This document shows positions 12,826-21,522 of a stretch of 64,000 nt of DNA, piece after piece (positions within the stretch are counted from its first letter, which is position 1; every line of letters starts with the position of its first letter). The notes beneath the pieces were generated by a model. The model saw nothing but the letters and a program-made list of their open reading frames with translations, was not told the origin of the DNA and did not search any database. The position numbers were made by a program, and so were the translations under genes. The DNA is from Sphingomonas mollis (lineage in GTDB: Bacteria; Pseudomonadota; Alphaproteobacteria; Sphingomonadales; Sphingomonadaceae), in assembly GCF_016427505.1 (NCBI RefSeq), contig NZ_JAELXS010000005.1, positions 248,001 to 312,000 of the forward strand, given 5' to 3'.

Positions 12826-14603
12826 TCCGTATGACGTCCGCGCTGGCGCTGATGGTCGCCACCCTGTCCGCGCCCGTCGCGGCGCAGACCGCGCCGGTGG
12901 CCCCTGCGCCCTCCCCCGCCCCCTCACCCGCCGACACGAAATTCCGCGCGCTGTCGGATGCGGAATATACGTGGCGGCGGACGCTGTGGCCGTCGGACGA
13001 GAACACGCCGAAGGGCGAGCGGCGTGGCCTGCCCGATGTCGGTCCGGCGATGCAGGCGACCAAACTGAAACGCTGGACCGAGACCGCCGCGGCGCTGGCG
13101 GCGATCGATCCCGCGACGCTGTCGCCGGCCGCGCGCGCGGATTATCAGGTCTATCGCGTCCAGATCGACGCGCTGCTCGCCGAACAGAAATTCCGCGATT
13201 TCGAAAAGCCGCTGAACGCCGACACCAGTTTCTGGATGGAGGTGGCCGGGGCCGGTCGCGATACGTATCGCACCGCCGACGATTACCGCCACTACCTGAC
13301 GATGCTGGCCGATGTGCCGCGTTATTACGACCAGCAGATCGTCAACATGCGGGCCGGCCTGAAGCGTGGTCTCACGCCGCCGCGCGTGACCCTGCAGGGA
13401 CGCGACATCGGCGTGGCGCAGGTGGTGGATGCCGGCGGTGGTGAGGGTTCGCCCTTCTATGCGCCGTTCAAGACGATGCCGGCGACGATCCCCGCCGCCA
13501 CGCAGGCCGCGATGCGCGCGGAGGCGCTGAAGGCGATCGCGGGCGGTGTCGTGCCGGCCTATGCGAAACTGCTCGCCTTCCTGCGTGCCGAATATATCCC
13601 CGGTGCGCGCACCGCGTTGGCCGCGTACGACCTGCCGGACGGCAAGGCCTATTACCGGTCCAAGGTCAGCGAGTATGTCACCCGCGATCTCAGCCCCGAT
13701 CAGATTCACGCCATCGGTCTGGCCGAAGTCGCCAAGATCAAGGCGCGGATGGGCGATGTGATGCGCGAGGTGAAGTATCAGGGCGACCTGCCCGCCTTCC
13801 TGAACTTCCTGCGCACCGATCCGCGATTCTATGCCAAAACGCCGCAGGACCTGCTCGACCGCGCGGCGTGGATCGCCAAGACGTTCGACGGCAAGGCCGA
13901 CGAATGGTTCGGCCATCTGCCGCGCGGTCGCTTCGCGATCAAGCCGGTGCCGGCGGATGTCGCGCCGTTCTACACCAGCGGGCGCGGCGGGCCGGGCATC
14001 TATCTGGTCAACACCTATGATCTGCCGTCGCGGCCGCTCTATTCATTGCCGGCGCTGACGCTGCACGAAAGTGCGCCGGGGCATGCGTTCCAGATGCCGC
14101 TGGCGCTGGAGCTGACCGACCTGCCCGCCTATCGCCGCGATACCTATATCTCCGCCTATGGCGAGGGATGGGCGCTGTATTGCGAGGCGCTGGGCGAGGA
14201 CATGGGCGTGTACGAGACGCCCTATGACCGGTTCGGCATGCTGAGTTACCAGATGTGGCGCGCGGCGCGGCTGGTAGTGGATACGGGCATCCATGCCAAG
14301 GGGTGGACGCGCGAACGGGCGCAGGCCTTCCTGCGCGATAATACCGCGCTGTCGAACCACGAGATCACGACCGAGGTGGATCGTTACATCGCGTGGCCGG
14401 GGCAGGCGCTGAGCTATTATATGGGCGAGCTGACTTTCCTCGCGAACCGGGCGAAGGCGGAAAAGGCGCTGGGCGAGAAATTCGACATCCGCGCGTTCCA
14501 CGATGCGATGCTGGCGCTGGGATCGGTACCGCTGCCGATGATCGACGAGCGCACCGATCGCTTCATCGCTGAGGGTGGCAAGGGGCCGTATCCGCTAAAA
14601 TAG
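12822..14603 (+). CDS. DUF885 family exported protein, probable metallopeptidase-like
   Basis: The ATG at 12822 lies in the ATGA overlap with the upstream stop. The 593-residue product has a signal peptide (MTSALALMVATLSAPVAAQ) followed by a short Pro-rich linker (APSPAPSP). It has the length typical of DUF885. The characteristic HESAPGH motif is at about residues 415-421, with the downstream EGWALYCE at about 447-454; together they resemble a zinc site of the HExxxGH type. DUF885 members are often annotated as uncharacterised peptidases. Together with the S9 peptidase at 1981-4260 it gives the locus a peptide-degrading arm. Catalysis is inferred. Confidence 0.82.
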   Translation: MIRMTSALALMVATLSAPVAAQTAPVAPAPSPAPSPADTKFRALSDAEYTWRRTLWPSDENTPKGERRGLPDVGPAMQATKLKRWTETAAALAAIDPATLSPAARADYQVYRVQIDALLAEQKFRDFEKPLNADTSFWMEVAGAGRDTYRTADDYRHYLTMLADVPRYYDQQIVNMRAGLKRGLTPPRVTLQGRDIGVAQVVDAGGGEGSPFYAPFKTMPATIPAATQAAMRAEALKAIAGGVVPAYAKLLAFLRAEYIPGARTALAAYDLPDGKAYYRSKVSEYVTRDLSPDQIHAIGLAEVAKIKARMGDVMREVKYQGDLPAFLNFLRTDPRFYAKTPQDLLDRAAWIAKTFDGKADEWFGHLPRGRFAIKPVPADVAPFYTSGRGGPGIYLVNTYDLPSRPLYSLPALTLHESAPGHAFQMPLALELTDLPAYRRDTYISAYGEGWALYCEALGEDMGVYETPYDRFGMLSYQMWRAARLVVDTGIHAKGWTRERAQAFLRDNTALSNHEITTEVDRYIAWPGQALSYYMGELTFLANRAKAEKALGEKFDIRAFHDAMLALGSVPLPMIDERTDRFIAEGGKGPYPLK

Positions 14604-14629
14604 CCCTTCGGCGAGATGACGATCTATCC

Positions 14630-14757
14630 CGTTCCGTTCGTCCTGAGCGAAGTCGAAGGGCATGGGACTCACCTGTGCTTCGACTTCGGCGCTACGCGCC
14701 GACGTTTATCCTGAGCGGCTGGCTTGCCAGCCAGTCGAAGGGCTCAGCACGAACGGG
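14630..14757. repeat. Dispersed repeat, CTGAGCGAAGTCGAAG type (composite)
   Basis: Two units fill the gap after the DUF885 gene. One is CGTTCGTCCTGAGCGAAGTC at 14636-14655 with a partner TGCTTCGACTTCGG at about 14676-14689. The other starts at TTTATCCTGAGC (14705) and ends AGGGCTCAGCACGAACGG, enclosing the hairpin GGCTGGC-TT-GCCAGCC. Related copies are at 57103-57175 and 61187-61235. Non-coding as far as I can see. Confidence 0.75.
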
Positions 14758-14780
14758 GTGGGAGCAACAGCGTCGTGCTT

Positions 14781-15569
14781 TTAGTCACCTTCACCGAAGA
14801 CGGGCGCGCGCTTCTCCATGTTGGCGCGCACCTGTTCGCGCTGATCGGCGGTGCCGAGCAGCGCCGCCTGTTCGGTGGTTTCCGCGGTCAGGATGGTCGC
14901 GGGATCGCCATCGGCGGCAACCGCGAACAGGCGCTTGGCAGCGCGGATCGCGGCGGGATGGCGGCCGGCGATCGTTCGGGCGAGTGCCAGCGCCTCGGTC
15001 AGCGGATCGGGCGCGATGCGGGTGACGAGGCCGAGCGCGGCACCGTCCGTGCCATCGACCTCACGCGCGGTGTAGACCAGCTCGCGCAGCACATCATCGC
15101 GCACCGTGCCGCGCCACAGGGCATAGCCGGCCATGTCGGGGACGATGCCCCAATGCATCTCGCGGATCGACAGGCGCGTGTCCGCCGTCGCCAGCCGGAC
15201 GTCAGCGCCCGCCGCGATCTGGAGGCCGCCGCCGAACGCCACGCCGTGCAGCGCCGCGATCACCGGCTGCGGCATCGCGCGCCAGCCCCAGGCGACGTGC
15301 TGGACGAGGTTGGCGGGGCCGTGCGTGCGATCGTGGGTCAGCAGGCCGGAGCCGCCGCTCGCCATCGCGGCCATGTCGAGCCCCGCACAGAATGCGCGTC
15401 CCTCGCCCGACAGGACGACGCAGCGCACGTCGCAGCGAACGGCCAGCGCGTCGATGGCCGCCGCCAGCGCATCGAACATCGCCGGATCGAGCGCATTCAT
15501 CTGGGCCGGGCGGCTGAGTTGCACATGCGCGACGCCGGCGTCGACGGCTATGGATACGCGATCGGTCAT
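14781..15569 (-). CDS. Enoyl-CoA hydratase/isomerase (crotonase) family protein
   Basis: The 262-residue product shows the crotonase oxyanion-hole segments GRAFCAGLDM (about residues 58-67) and HGVAFGGGLQIAAGADVRLA (about 105-124). RLSIREMHWGIVPDM follows, with Glu at the usual catalytic site. Two ATGs are adjacent; the one at 15569 (MTDRVS) has AGGAG at 6 nt spacing and is chosen over 15572. It probably hydrates or isomerises an acyl-CoA in the cytoplasm. The two thioesterase genes start about 60 bp away on the opposite strand, giving a shared promoter region and a loose acyl-CoA theme. Specific substrate not determinable. Confidence 0.88.
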   Translation of the reverse strand: MTDRVSIAVDAGVAHVQLSRPAQMNALDPAMFDALAAAIDALAVRCDVRCVVLSGEGRAFCAGLDMAAMASGGSGLLTHDRTHGPANLVQHVAWGWRAMPQPVIAALHGVAFGGGLQIAAGADVRLATADTRLSIREMHWGIVPDMAGYALWRGTVRDDVLRELVYTAREVDGTDGAALGLVTRIAPDPLTEALALARTIAGRHPAAIRAAKRLFAVAADGDPATILTAETTEQAALLGTADQREQVRANMEKRAPVFGEGD

Positions 15570-15629
15570 CATCCTCTCCTGATCGCGCCGCTGTTGCACC
15601 GGGCCGGCGCGCGTGTATCCACAGGACCG

Positions 15630-16067
15630 ATGAAGGGGTTCGACGTCAAGCGGTTCGCCGCCCTGTTGCAGGCCGGCCATGGCGGGCGGCTGGGCATCGT
15701 CTATCACGACCATGACGGCACCGCGCCGGAACCATGGGTGGAACTGGCACTGCCCTATGCCGCCGATCAGGTCGGCGATCCGGTGCGCGGGGTGATCGCG
15801 TCGGGGCCGATCGTGACGCTGATGGACATGGCGACATCGATGGCGGTGTGGGCGAAGCGCGGCCGCTTCGCGCCACATGCGACGCTGGACCTGCGGATCG
15901 ATTATCTGCGCGCGGCGACGCCGGGGCGGACGGTGATCGGGCGCGGCGAATGTTATCGCCTGACGCGGTCGGTGGCGTTCGTTCGGGGGCAGGCGCATGA
16001 CGGCGATCCGGCCGATCCGATCGCACATGTGGCCGGCACGTTCATGCTGCTGGATGCGGCGGCATGA
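15630..16067 (+). CDS. PaaI-like hotdog-fold thioesterase, copy 1
   Basis: The 145-residue product has hotdog-domain features: the helix segment GVIASGPIVTLMDMATSMAVW and the strands TLDLRIDYLRAATPGRTVIGRGECYRLTRSVAFV split over about 85-120. The usual HGG of the PaaI motif is replaced by ASG. The gene overlaps the following paralogue by ATGA, so the two are likely co-translated and may form a heteromeric hotdog assembly. Role: hydrolysis of an acyl- or aryl-acyl-CoA, inferred from family. Confidence 0.8.
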   Translation: MKGFDVKRFAALLQAGHGGRLGIVYHDHDGTAPEPWVELALPYAADQVGDPVRGVIASGPIVTLMDMATSMAVWAKRGRFAPHATLDLRIDYLRAATPGRTVIGRGECYRLTRSVAFVRGQAHDGDPADPIAHVAGTFMLLDAAA

Positions 16068-16450
16068 GCGCCTTGCCGCCCTATGCCGATCTGCTCGGGC
16101 TGACGCTGGAGCGGGACGTGTCGGGTGCGCCGATAATGGCGATGCCGTTCAACGACGGGGTGCTGGGACGCCCCGGTTTCCTGCATGGCGGCGCCATCGC
16201 GGGCCTGCTGGAAGTGGCGGCGATCGCCGCGCTTCGACATGCGCTGGCCGCGGAGGGGGAGGCGACGATCAAGCCGATCACCGTCACGATCGATTACATG
16301 CGCGGTGGCCGCGACAAGACGACGCGGGCGGCGGGGGTCGTCACGCGGCTGGGCACGCGGATCGCCAATGTCGAAGCGACGGCGTGGCAGGACGATCGCG
16401 ATCGGCCGATCGCGGCGGCGCGGATGAACTATCTGCTCACCCGCGCCTGA
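16064..16450 (+). CDS. PaaI-like hotdog-fold thioesterase, copy 2
   Basis: The 128-residue product has the classic motif FLHGGAIAGLLEVAAIAAL at about residues 39-57, and ITVTIDYMRGG in the next strand. It keeps the HGG that the preceding copy lacks. Length is normal for PaaI-type thioesterases. The start at 16064 overlaps the upstream stop (ATGA). The tandem arrangement of a canonical and a divergent copy suggests a heterodimer or division of labour, not proven. Confidence 0.83.
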   Translation: MSALPPYADLLGLTLERDVSGAPIMAMPFNDGVLGRPGFLHGGAIAGLLEVAAIAALRHALAAEGEATIKPITVTIDYMRGGRDKTTRAAGVVTRLGTRIANVEATAWQDDRDRPIAAARMNYLLTRA

Positions 16451-16455
16451 CGGCG

Positions 16456-17655
16456 TCAGGCGGGGTCGATGCGGACGAGGCGGCCGGTGCCGCCGTCCTC
16501 CAACACCCAGATCGTGCCGTCCGGTCCCTGCTCCACCTCGCGGATGCGCGCGCCGAGCGGGATGCGCGCGGCCTCGGTCGTGGTGCTGCCCGACACGCGC
16601 ACGCGGACCAGCCCTTGCGAGACGAGGCCCGCCAGCAGGAAATCGCCGTCCCAGCCGACGAAGCGGGTGCCGGTGTACTGGATCATGCCGCCCGGCGCGA
16701 TCACCGGGGTCCAGCTGAACAGCGGCGCGGTCAGGTCGGGGCGGGTCGAATGGCGCGGCAGTACCTCGCCGTCATTGCCTTCCGACACCAGCCGCCAGCC
16801 ATAATTGCCGCCGGCGGTGATGAGGTTGAACTCATCGCCACCTTCCGGCCCCATCTCGCTTTCGAACAGGCGCCCGTCGCTGGCGACCACCAGACCGTAC
16901 GGGTTGCGGTGGCCGTACGACCAGATTTCCGGTCGCGCATTGGCGGTGCCAGCGAAGGGATTGCCGGTGGGGATCGTGCCGTCGGGATTGATGCGGATGA
17001 CCTTGCCCAGCGTCACCGACAGATTCTGCGCCGGTGCGCCCTGATGCCGCTCCCCGGCGGTGACGAACAACGTGCCGTCGCGGCCGAATGCCATGCGGCC
17101 GCCGAAATGCCGGACGTCGGTCAGCTTGGGTGCCTGTCGCCAGATCACCGCCACGTTGGTCAACTGCGCGGTGCCGCCGGCGTCGGTGGTCAGCGTGCCG
17201 CGAGCCACGGCCAGACCGGCGCCGCCCGTCCCCGTCTCGGCATAGCTGAGATAGACCCGCGCATTGGTCGCGAAGGCGGGGTCGAGCGCCACATCGAGCA
17301 ACCCGCCCTGCCCCGTATAGGCCACCGCCGGCACCCCGGCGATCGCCGTGGACACCTGTCCGCTCGTCGTCACCAGCCGCAACCGGCCGGGCCGCTCGGT
17401 GACCAGCATCCGGCCATCGGGCAGGAATACCATGGCCCATGGATTATCGAGGGTAGCGATCGGCGTTCGCGTGACGGCGGTGGTGGTGACGGGCGTCGGT
17501 CCGGAAGTCGCAGTTGGCACCGGTTGCGGCGACGCGGTGGGGGTCGGGGTCGGGCCGGGAACGACGCCGACATCGTCGTCGCTCCCGCCACTGCCGCACG
17601 CGACGAGGATCAGCGCGAGCGCGACGACACCGGCGCGACGCGGTGCCCGTGTCAT
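16456..17655 (-). CDS. PQQ-dependent sugar dehydrogenase, lipoprotein, copy 2
   Basis: The 399-residue product begins with a lipoprotein signal; the lipobox LVAC is at about residues 17-20. A Pro/Thr-rich linker (TPTPTASPQPVPTATSGPTP) precedes a soluble-glucose-dehydrogenase beta-propeller (GSDH). Family motifs are DNPWAMVFLPDGRMLVTERPG, GQGGLLDVALDP, WSYGHRNPYGL, ESEMGPEGGDEFN and NYGWRLVSEG. The family oxidises aldose sugars with PQQ and passes electrons to the respiratory chain. The start at 17655 overlaps the stop of the upstream paralogue by ATGA. It ends 6 bp from the convergent thioesterase gene. Confidence 0.88.
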   Translation of the reverse strand: MTRAPRRAGVVALALILVACGSGGSDDDVGVVPGPTPTPTASPQPVPTATSGPTPVTTTAVTRTPIATLDNPWAMVFLPDGRMLVTERPGRLRLVTTSGQVSTAIAGVPAVAYTGQGGLLDVALDPAFATNARVYLSYAETGTGGAGLAVARGTLTTDAGGTAQLTNVAVIWRQAPKLTDVRHFGGRMAFGRDGTLFVTAGERHQGAPAQNLSVTLGKVIRINPDGTIPTGNPFAGTANARPEIWSYGHRNPYGLVVASDGRLFESEMGPEGGDEFNLITAGGNYGWRLVSEGNDGEVLPRHSTRPDLTAPLFSWTPVIAPGGMIQYTGTRFVGWDGDFLLAGLVSQGLVRVRVSGSTTTEAARIPLGARIREVEQGPDGTIWVLEDGGTGRLVRIDPA

Positions 17656-18794
17656 GACGTCGGGGTCAGCTTGATGAGCCGTCCTTGCGATTCGCCGCCA
17701 TCTTCCAGCAGCCAGATCGCGCCGTCCGGTCCCTGGGCGACATCGCGGATGCGCGCGCCCATGTCCCACTGATCGCCCTTGGCGGCGTTGGTGCCATTCA
17801 GATCGACGCGGACCAGCGATTTGCTCGACAGGCCGCCGATAAAGGCATCGCCCTGCCACTGCGGGAACAGCTTGCCCGAATAGATCATCAGGCCGCCGGG
17901 CGAGATCACCGGGTTCCACCAGACTTTCGGCGCCTCATAGCCGTCGCCAGGTTTGTGATCGGGGATGTCGCGGCCATCGTAATGCGAGCCGTTCGATGCG
18001 TTGGGCCAGCCATAGTTGCGGCCGGGCAGGATCAGGTTGACCTCGTCCCCGCCCTTCGGCCCCATCTCCTGTTCCCAGAGATTGCCCTTCGCATCGAACG
18101 CGATTCCCAGCAGGTTGCGGTGGCCATAGCTCCACACCGCCGGGTCGAAGCCCTTCGCGGCGAGCGGATTGCCGGGGGCGGGCTTGCCGTCGAGCGTCAG
18201 GCGCAGAACCTTGCCGAGCGTCGCCTTCGGGTCCTGCGCCGGCGTGAATTTCTGGCGGTCGCCGGCAGTGAAGAACAGATGCCGGCCATCCGGTGCGAAG
18301 GCGATGCGGCCGGAATAATGGCCGTTGCCGTCGACCAGCGGACCGGCGCGGAACAGCGCCTCGATCTCGCCGAGGCGCTCGCCACCCTGACCGCCACCAT
18401 CCGGGCGCAGGCGACCGCGCGCCAGAATGACGCCCTTGCCGCCCTCACCCGCCGCCGAATAACTGAAATACACGCGCTGGCTGGTGGCGAAATCAGGGGC
18501 CGGTACGACATCCATCAACGCGCCCTGCCCGGCACTATCGACCGTGATGGTCGCCACCGTCTGGCGCTGCTTCCCGTCCGCCGACACCAGCAGCATCCGG
18601 CCTTGCTTCTCCGTGACGAGCATCCGCCCGTCGGGCAGGAACGCCAGCGCCCAGGGTGAATCGAAATCCGCGACCACGGTTTCGGCGAACGGCTTCGCCG
18701 ATCCTTGCGGGGCGGTCGGCGGGCTGGTGGCCGGCGCATTGCCGCTGCATGCGATCAGGGCGAATGGCAGCACCGCCAGCAACTTCGTGTTCAT
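17652..18794 (-). CDS. PQQ-dependent sugar dehydrogenase, lipoprotein, copy 1
   Basis: The 380-residue product has the lipobox LIAC at about residues 13-16, then the six-bladed propeller of the GSDH family. Motifs are DSPWALAFLPDGRMLVTEKQG, AGQGALMDVVPAPDF, WSYGHRNLLGIAFD, WEQEMGPKGGDEVN and GRNYGWP. The ATG at 18794 has GGGAGAG about 8 nt upstream. First gene of a two-gene operon with its paralogue; both are probably anchored on the periplasmic side or outer membrane. The sugar substrate is not predictable. No PQQ synthesis genes are visible in this window. Confidence 0.88.
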   Translation of the reverse strand: MNTKLLAVLPFALIACSGNAPATSPPTAPQGSAKPFAETVVADFDSPWALAFLPDGRMLVTEKQGRMLLVSADGKQRQTVATITVDSAGQGALMDVVPAPDFATSQRVYFSYSAAGEGGKGVILARGRLRPDGGGQGGERLGEIEALFRAGPLVDGNGHYSGRIAFAPDGRHLFFTAGDRQKFTPAQDPKATLGKVLRLTLDGKPAPGNPLAAKGFDPAVWSYGHRNLLGIAFDAKGNLWEQEMGPKGGDEVNLILPGRNYGWPNASNGSHYDGRDIPDHKPGDGYEAPKVWWNPVISPGGLMIYSGKLFPQWQGDAFIGGLSSKSLVRVDLNGTNAAKGDQWDMGARIRDVAQGPDGAIWLLEDGGESQGRLIKLTPTS

Positions 18795-18852
18795 TCATGT
18801 CTCTCCCGGTTCTCGTCGGGAAACGTCCGAGCCGCGAAATTGGATGCGAGAC

Positions 18853-18881
18853 TTGTTTATGCACCCGCCTTTGCGTATAGC
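18853..18881 (+). promoter_or_regulatory. Candidate promoter of the rimP-nusA-infB operon
   Basis: TTGTTT (18853-18858), a 17-bp spacer and TATAGC (18876-18881) lie about 70 bp before rimP. Visual match to the housekeeping consensus only. The region between is the divergent spacer to the sugar dehydrogenase gene. Confidence 0.45.
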
Positions 18882-18950
18882 GCAGTCGCTTTCTCTTACA
18901 TCGTCAGGTGCAAGGGGCTGCGGGGCCGGGCTCCGCGGCGGCAACCACCC

Positions 18951-19544
18951 ATGGAGCATCGCTTGGTCGACATCGCCGCACTTTCCGCCCTGATCGAACC
19001 CGAAGCCAAGGCGCTGGGTTTCGAACTGGTGCGCGTGAAGATGACGGGCGGCAAGTCCGACCCGACGTTGCAGATCATGGCCGAGCGCCCCGATACGCGC
19101 CAGTTGATGCTCGACGATTGCTCGGCGCTGTCGCACCGCGTGTCGGACATGCTCGACGCGCTGGAGGCCGAGGGCCGTGATCCGATCGAGGAAGCGTACC
19201 GGCTGGAAGTCAGCTCGCCCGGCATCGACCGGCCGCTGACCCGCCTGTCCGACTTTTCCGACTGGGCGGGCCATGAGGCGCGTATCCGGCTTGTCGAGCC
19301 GATCGAGGGCCGCAAGCAGTTGACCGGCGAGATCGTCGGGGTCGAAGGCGACCGGATCACGATCGATCTGGGCAAGCACGGCCGTACCGTGATCGGGTTC
19401 GCCGATATCGACAATGCCAAGCTCACGATGACCGACAAGCTCATCGCCGCCACCGCCCCGCTGTCCAGCGAAGGCGCGGACGAATTCGAAGACGCGCCCG
19501 ACGACATCGATGTCGATCCGGCGACAGCAGAGGATAAGCACTGA
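18951..19544 (+). CDS. rimP: Ribosome maturation factor RimP
   Basis: The 197-residue product from the ATG at 18951 shows the RimP N-terminal domain (IEPEAKALGFELVRVKM), the motif YRLEVSSPGIDRPL at about 84-97, and a C-terminal SH3-like domain ending in an acidic tail (EDAPDDIDVDPATAEDKH). RimP assists 30S subunit assembly in the cytoplasm. It is the first gene of the conserved rimP-nusA-ylxR-infB block and overlaps nusA by one base (TGATG). Confidence 0.96.
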   Translation: MEHRLVDIAALSALIEPEAKALGFELVRVKMTGGKSDPTLQIMAERPDTRQLMLDDCSALSHRVSDMLDALEAEGRDPIEEAYRLEVSSPGIDRPLTRLSDFSDWAGHEARIRLVEPIEGRKQLTGEIVGVEGDRITIDLGKHGRTVIGFADIDNAKLTMTDKLIAATAPLSSEGADEFEDAPDDIDVDPATAEDKH

Positions 19545-21280
19545 TGGCCACGGCCACCGCCAACCGCGCCGAACTGATCGCGATCGCCAATTCGGTCGCG
19601 ACCGAGAAGATGATCGATCGCGCGATCGTGATCGAGGCGATGGAGGACGCGATCCAGCGCGCCGCCCGTACCCGTTACGGGCAGGAGATGGACATCCGCG
19701 CCAAGCTGGACGCGACGTCCGGCGACCTGCGCCTGTGGCGCGTGGTCGAAGTGGTGGAGCTGGTCGACGACCTGTACAAGCAGGTCAACGAGAAGGACGC
19801 GCAGAAGCTGAAGAAGGGCGCCGTGGTCGGCGACTTTCTGGTCGATCCGCTGCCGCCGATCGAATTCGGCCGCATCCAGGCGCAGGCGTCCAAGCAGGTC
19901 ATCTTCCAGAAGGTCCGCGACGCCGAGCGCGAGCGCCAGTTCGAGGAATTCAAGGACCGCCAGGGTGAGATCATCACCGGCGTCGTCAAGCGCGTCGAGT
20001 TCGGCCATGTCGTCGTCGATCTGGGCCGGGCCGAGGGCGTCATCCGCCGCGACCAGCAGATCCCGCGCGAAGTGGTACGCGTCAACGACCGCATCCGCTC
20101 GCTGATCCTGAAGGTGGTGCGCGAGAATCGCGGGCCGCAGATCTTCCTGAGCCGTGCGCATCCCGACTTCATGAAGAAGCTGTTCGCGCAGGAAGTGCCG
20201 GAAATCTACGACGGCATCATCACCATCCAGGCCGCCGCCCGCGATCCGGGCAGCCGTGCGAAGATCGGCGTCATCAGCCGCGACTCGTCGATCGATCCGG
20301 TCGGCGCGTGCGTCGGCATGAAGGGCAGCCGCGTGCAGGCCGTCGTGCAGGAGATGCAGGGCGAGAAGATCGACATCATCCCCTGGTCGCCCGACATCGC
20401 GACGTTCGTCGTCAACGCGCTCCAGCCCGCCTCCGTCAGCCGCGTCGTGATCGACGAGGAAGAGGAGCGGATCGAGGTGGTGGTGCCCGACGATCAGTTG
20501 TCGCTGGCGATCGGCCGCCGCGGCCAGAACGTCCGCCTCGCCAGCCAGCTGACCGGCAAGGCGATCGACATCCTGACCGAGGCCGATGCCTCCGAGAAGC
20601 GCCAGAAGGAGTTCGTCGCGAATTCCGACCTGTTCCAGAACGAACTGGATGTGGACGAGACGCTGGCGCAGTTGCTGGTGGCCGAAGGCTTTAGCAGCCT
20701 GGAAGAGGTCGCCTATGTCGAGCTCGACGAGATTTCGAGCATCGAGGGCTTCGACGAGGGTCTGGGCGAGGAGCTTCAGAGCCGTGCGCAGGAAGCGCTC
20801 GATCGTCGCGAACAGGTCAATCGCGAACAGCGTCAGGGTCTGGGCGTCGAGGATGCGCTCGCCGAGCTGCCGTATCTGACCGAGGCGATGCTGGTGACGC
20901 TGGGCAAGGCGGGCATCAAGACGCTCGACGATCTCGCCGATCTGGCGACCGACGAGCTGGTCGAGAAGAAGCGCGCCGAGCCGCGCCGCCGCAACGAGGA
21001 CGCACCGAAGCGTCCCGAGCCGAAGGGCGGCATTCTCGCCGAGTATGGTCTGAGCGACGAGCAGGGCAACGAGATCATCATGGCCGCGCGCGCGCACTGG
21101 TTCGAGGATGAGGACGCACCTGCCGCGGCCGACGCCGTTGAAGACGCGACCGTCGAGGAAGCGGGCGACGAGCCTGTTGCGGAGGCCGAGGTGGCCGAAG
21201 CCGAGGATACGACCGTCGAGGAAACCGCGACCGACGAAACCCCGGCCGATATCGACGGTGACGAGGACAAGAAGGCCTGA
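19544..21280 (+). CDS. nusA: Transcription termination/antitermination protein NusA
   Basis: The 578-residue product has the NusA N-terminal domain (1-130), an S1 domain (GEIITGVVKRVEFGHVVVDLG, about 142-205) and tandem KH domains including DPVGACVGMKGSRV and LAIGRRGQNVRLA (about 230-345). C-terminal helix-hairpin-helix repeats follow (about 355-480), then a long acidic tail typical of alphaproteobacterial NusA. It binds RNA polymerase and nascent RNA. It overlaps rimP and the following tautomerase gene by one base each. Confidence 0.97.
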   Translation: MATATANRAELIAIANSVATEKMIDRAIVIEAMEDAIQRAARTRYGQEMDIRAKLDATSGDLRLWRVVEVVELVDDLYKQVNEKDAQKLKKGAVVGDFLVDPLPPIEFGRIQAQASKQVIFQKVRDAERERQFEEFKDRQGEIITGVVKRVEFGHVVVDLGRAEGVIRRDQQIPREVVRVNDRIRSLILKVVRENRGPQIFLSRAHPDFMKKLFAQEVPEIYDGIITIQAAARDPGSRAKIGVISRDSSIDPVGACVGMKGSRVQAVVQEMQGEKIDIIPWSPDIATFVVNALQPASVSRVVIDEEEERIEVVVPDDQLSLAIGRRGQNVRLASQLTGKAIDILTEADASEKRQKEFVANSDLFQNELDVDETLAQLLVAEGFSSLEEVAYVELDEISSIEGFDEGLGEELQSRAQEALDRREQVNREQRQGLGVEDALAELPYLTEAMLVTLGKAGIKTLDDLADLATDELVEKKRAEPRRRNEDAPKRPEPKGGILAEYGLSDEQGNEIIMAARAHWFEDEDAPAAADAVEDATVEEAGDEPVAEAEVAEAEDTTVEETATDETPADIDGDEDKKA

Positions 21281-21522
21281 TGCCCTTCGTCAGCATCCGT
21301 ATCTCCGGTTCGGCGACGAAGGACCAGAAGTCCGCCATCGTCGCCGACGTGACCGAATCGCTGGTCAGGCGGCTGGGCAAGAACCCGGCCGCCGTCCAGA
21401 TCGTGATCGAGGAAGTGTCGCTGGAGAATTACGGCGCCGGCGGTCAGTTGATCGCCGACCGGGACGCCGCCAAGGGCGCGCCCCAAGTGCGGGAGGACGC
21501 ACATGCGGACCCCTCGCAATGA
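21280..21522 (+). CDS. 4-oxalocrotonate tautomerase family protein
   Basis: The 80-residue product begins MPFVSIRISGSATKDQK. Pro2 would become the catalytic N-terminal proline after Met removal, the hallmark of the tautomerase superfamily. VQIVIEEVSLENYGAGG follows near residues 43-59, with the NYG-type strand of 4-OT-like enzymes. The gene sits between nusA (one-base TGATG overlap) and ylxR (20-bp overlap), so it is embedded in an essential information-processing operon. This is not its usual place. The enzymatic role is unknown; GC content and codon use look like its neighbours. Confidence 0.85.
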   Translation: MPFVSIRISGSATKDQKSAIVADVTESLVRRLGKNPAAVQIVIEEVSLENYGAGGQLIADRDAAKGAPQVREDAHADPSQ

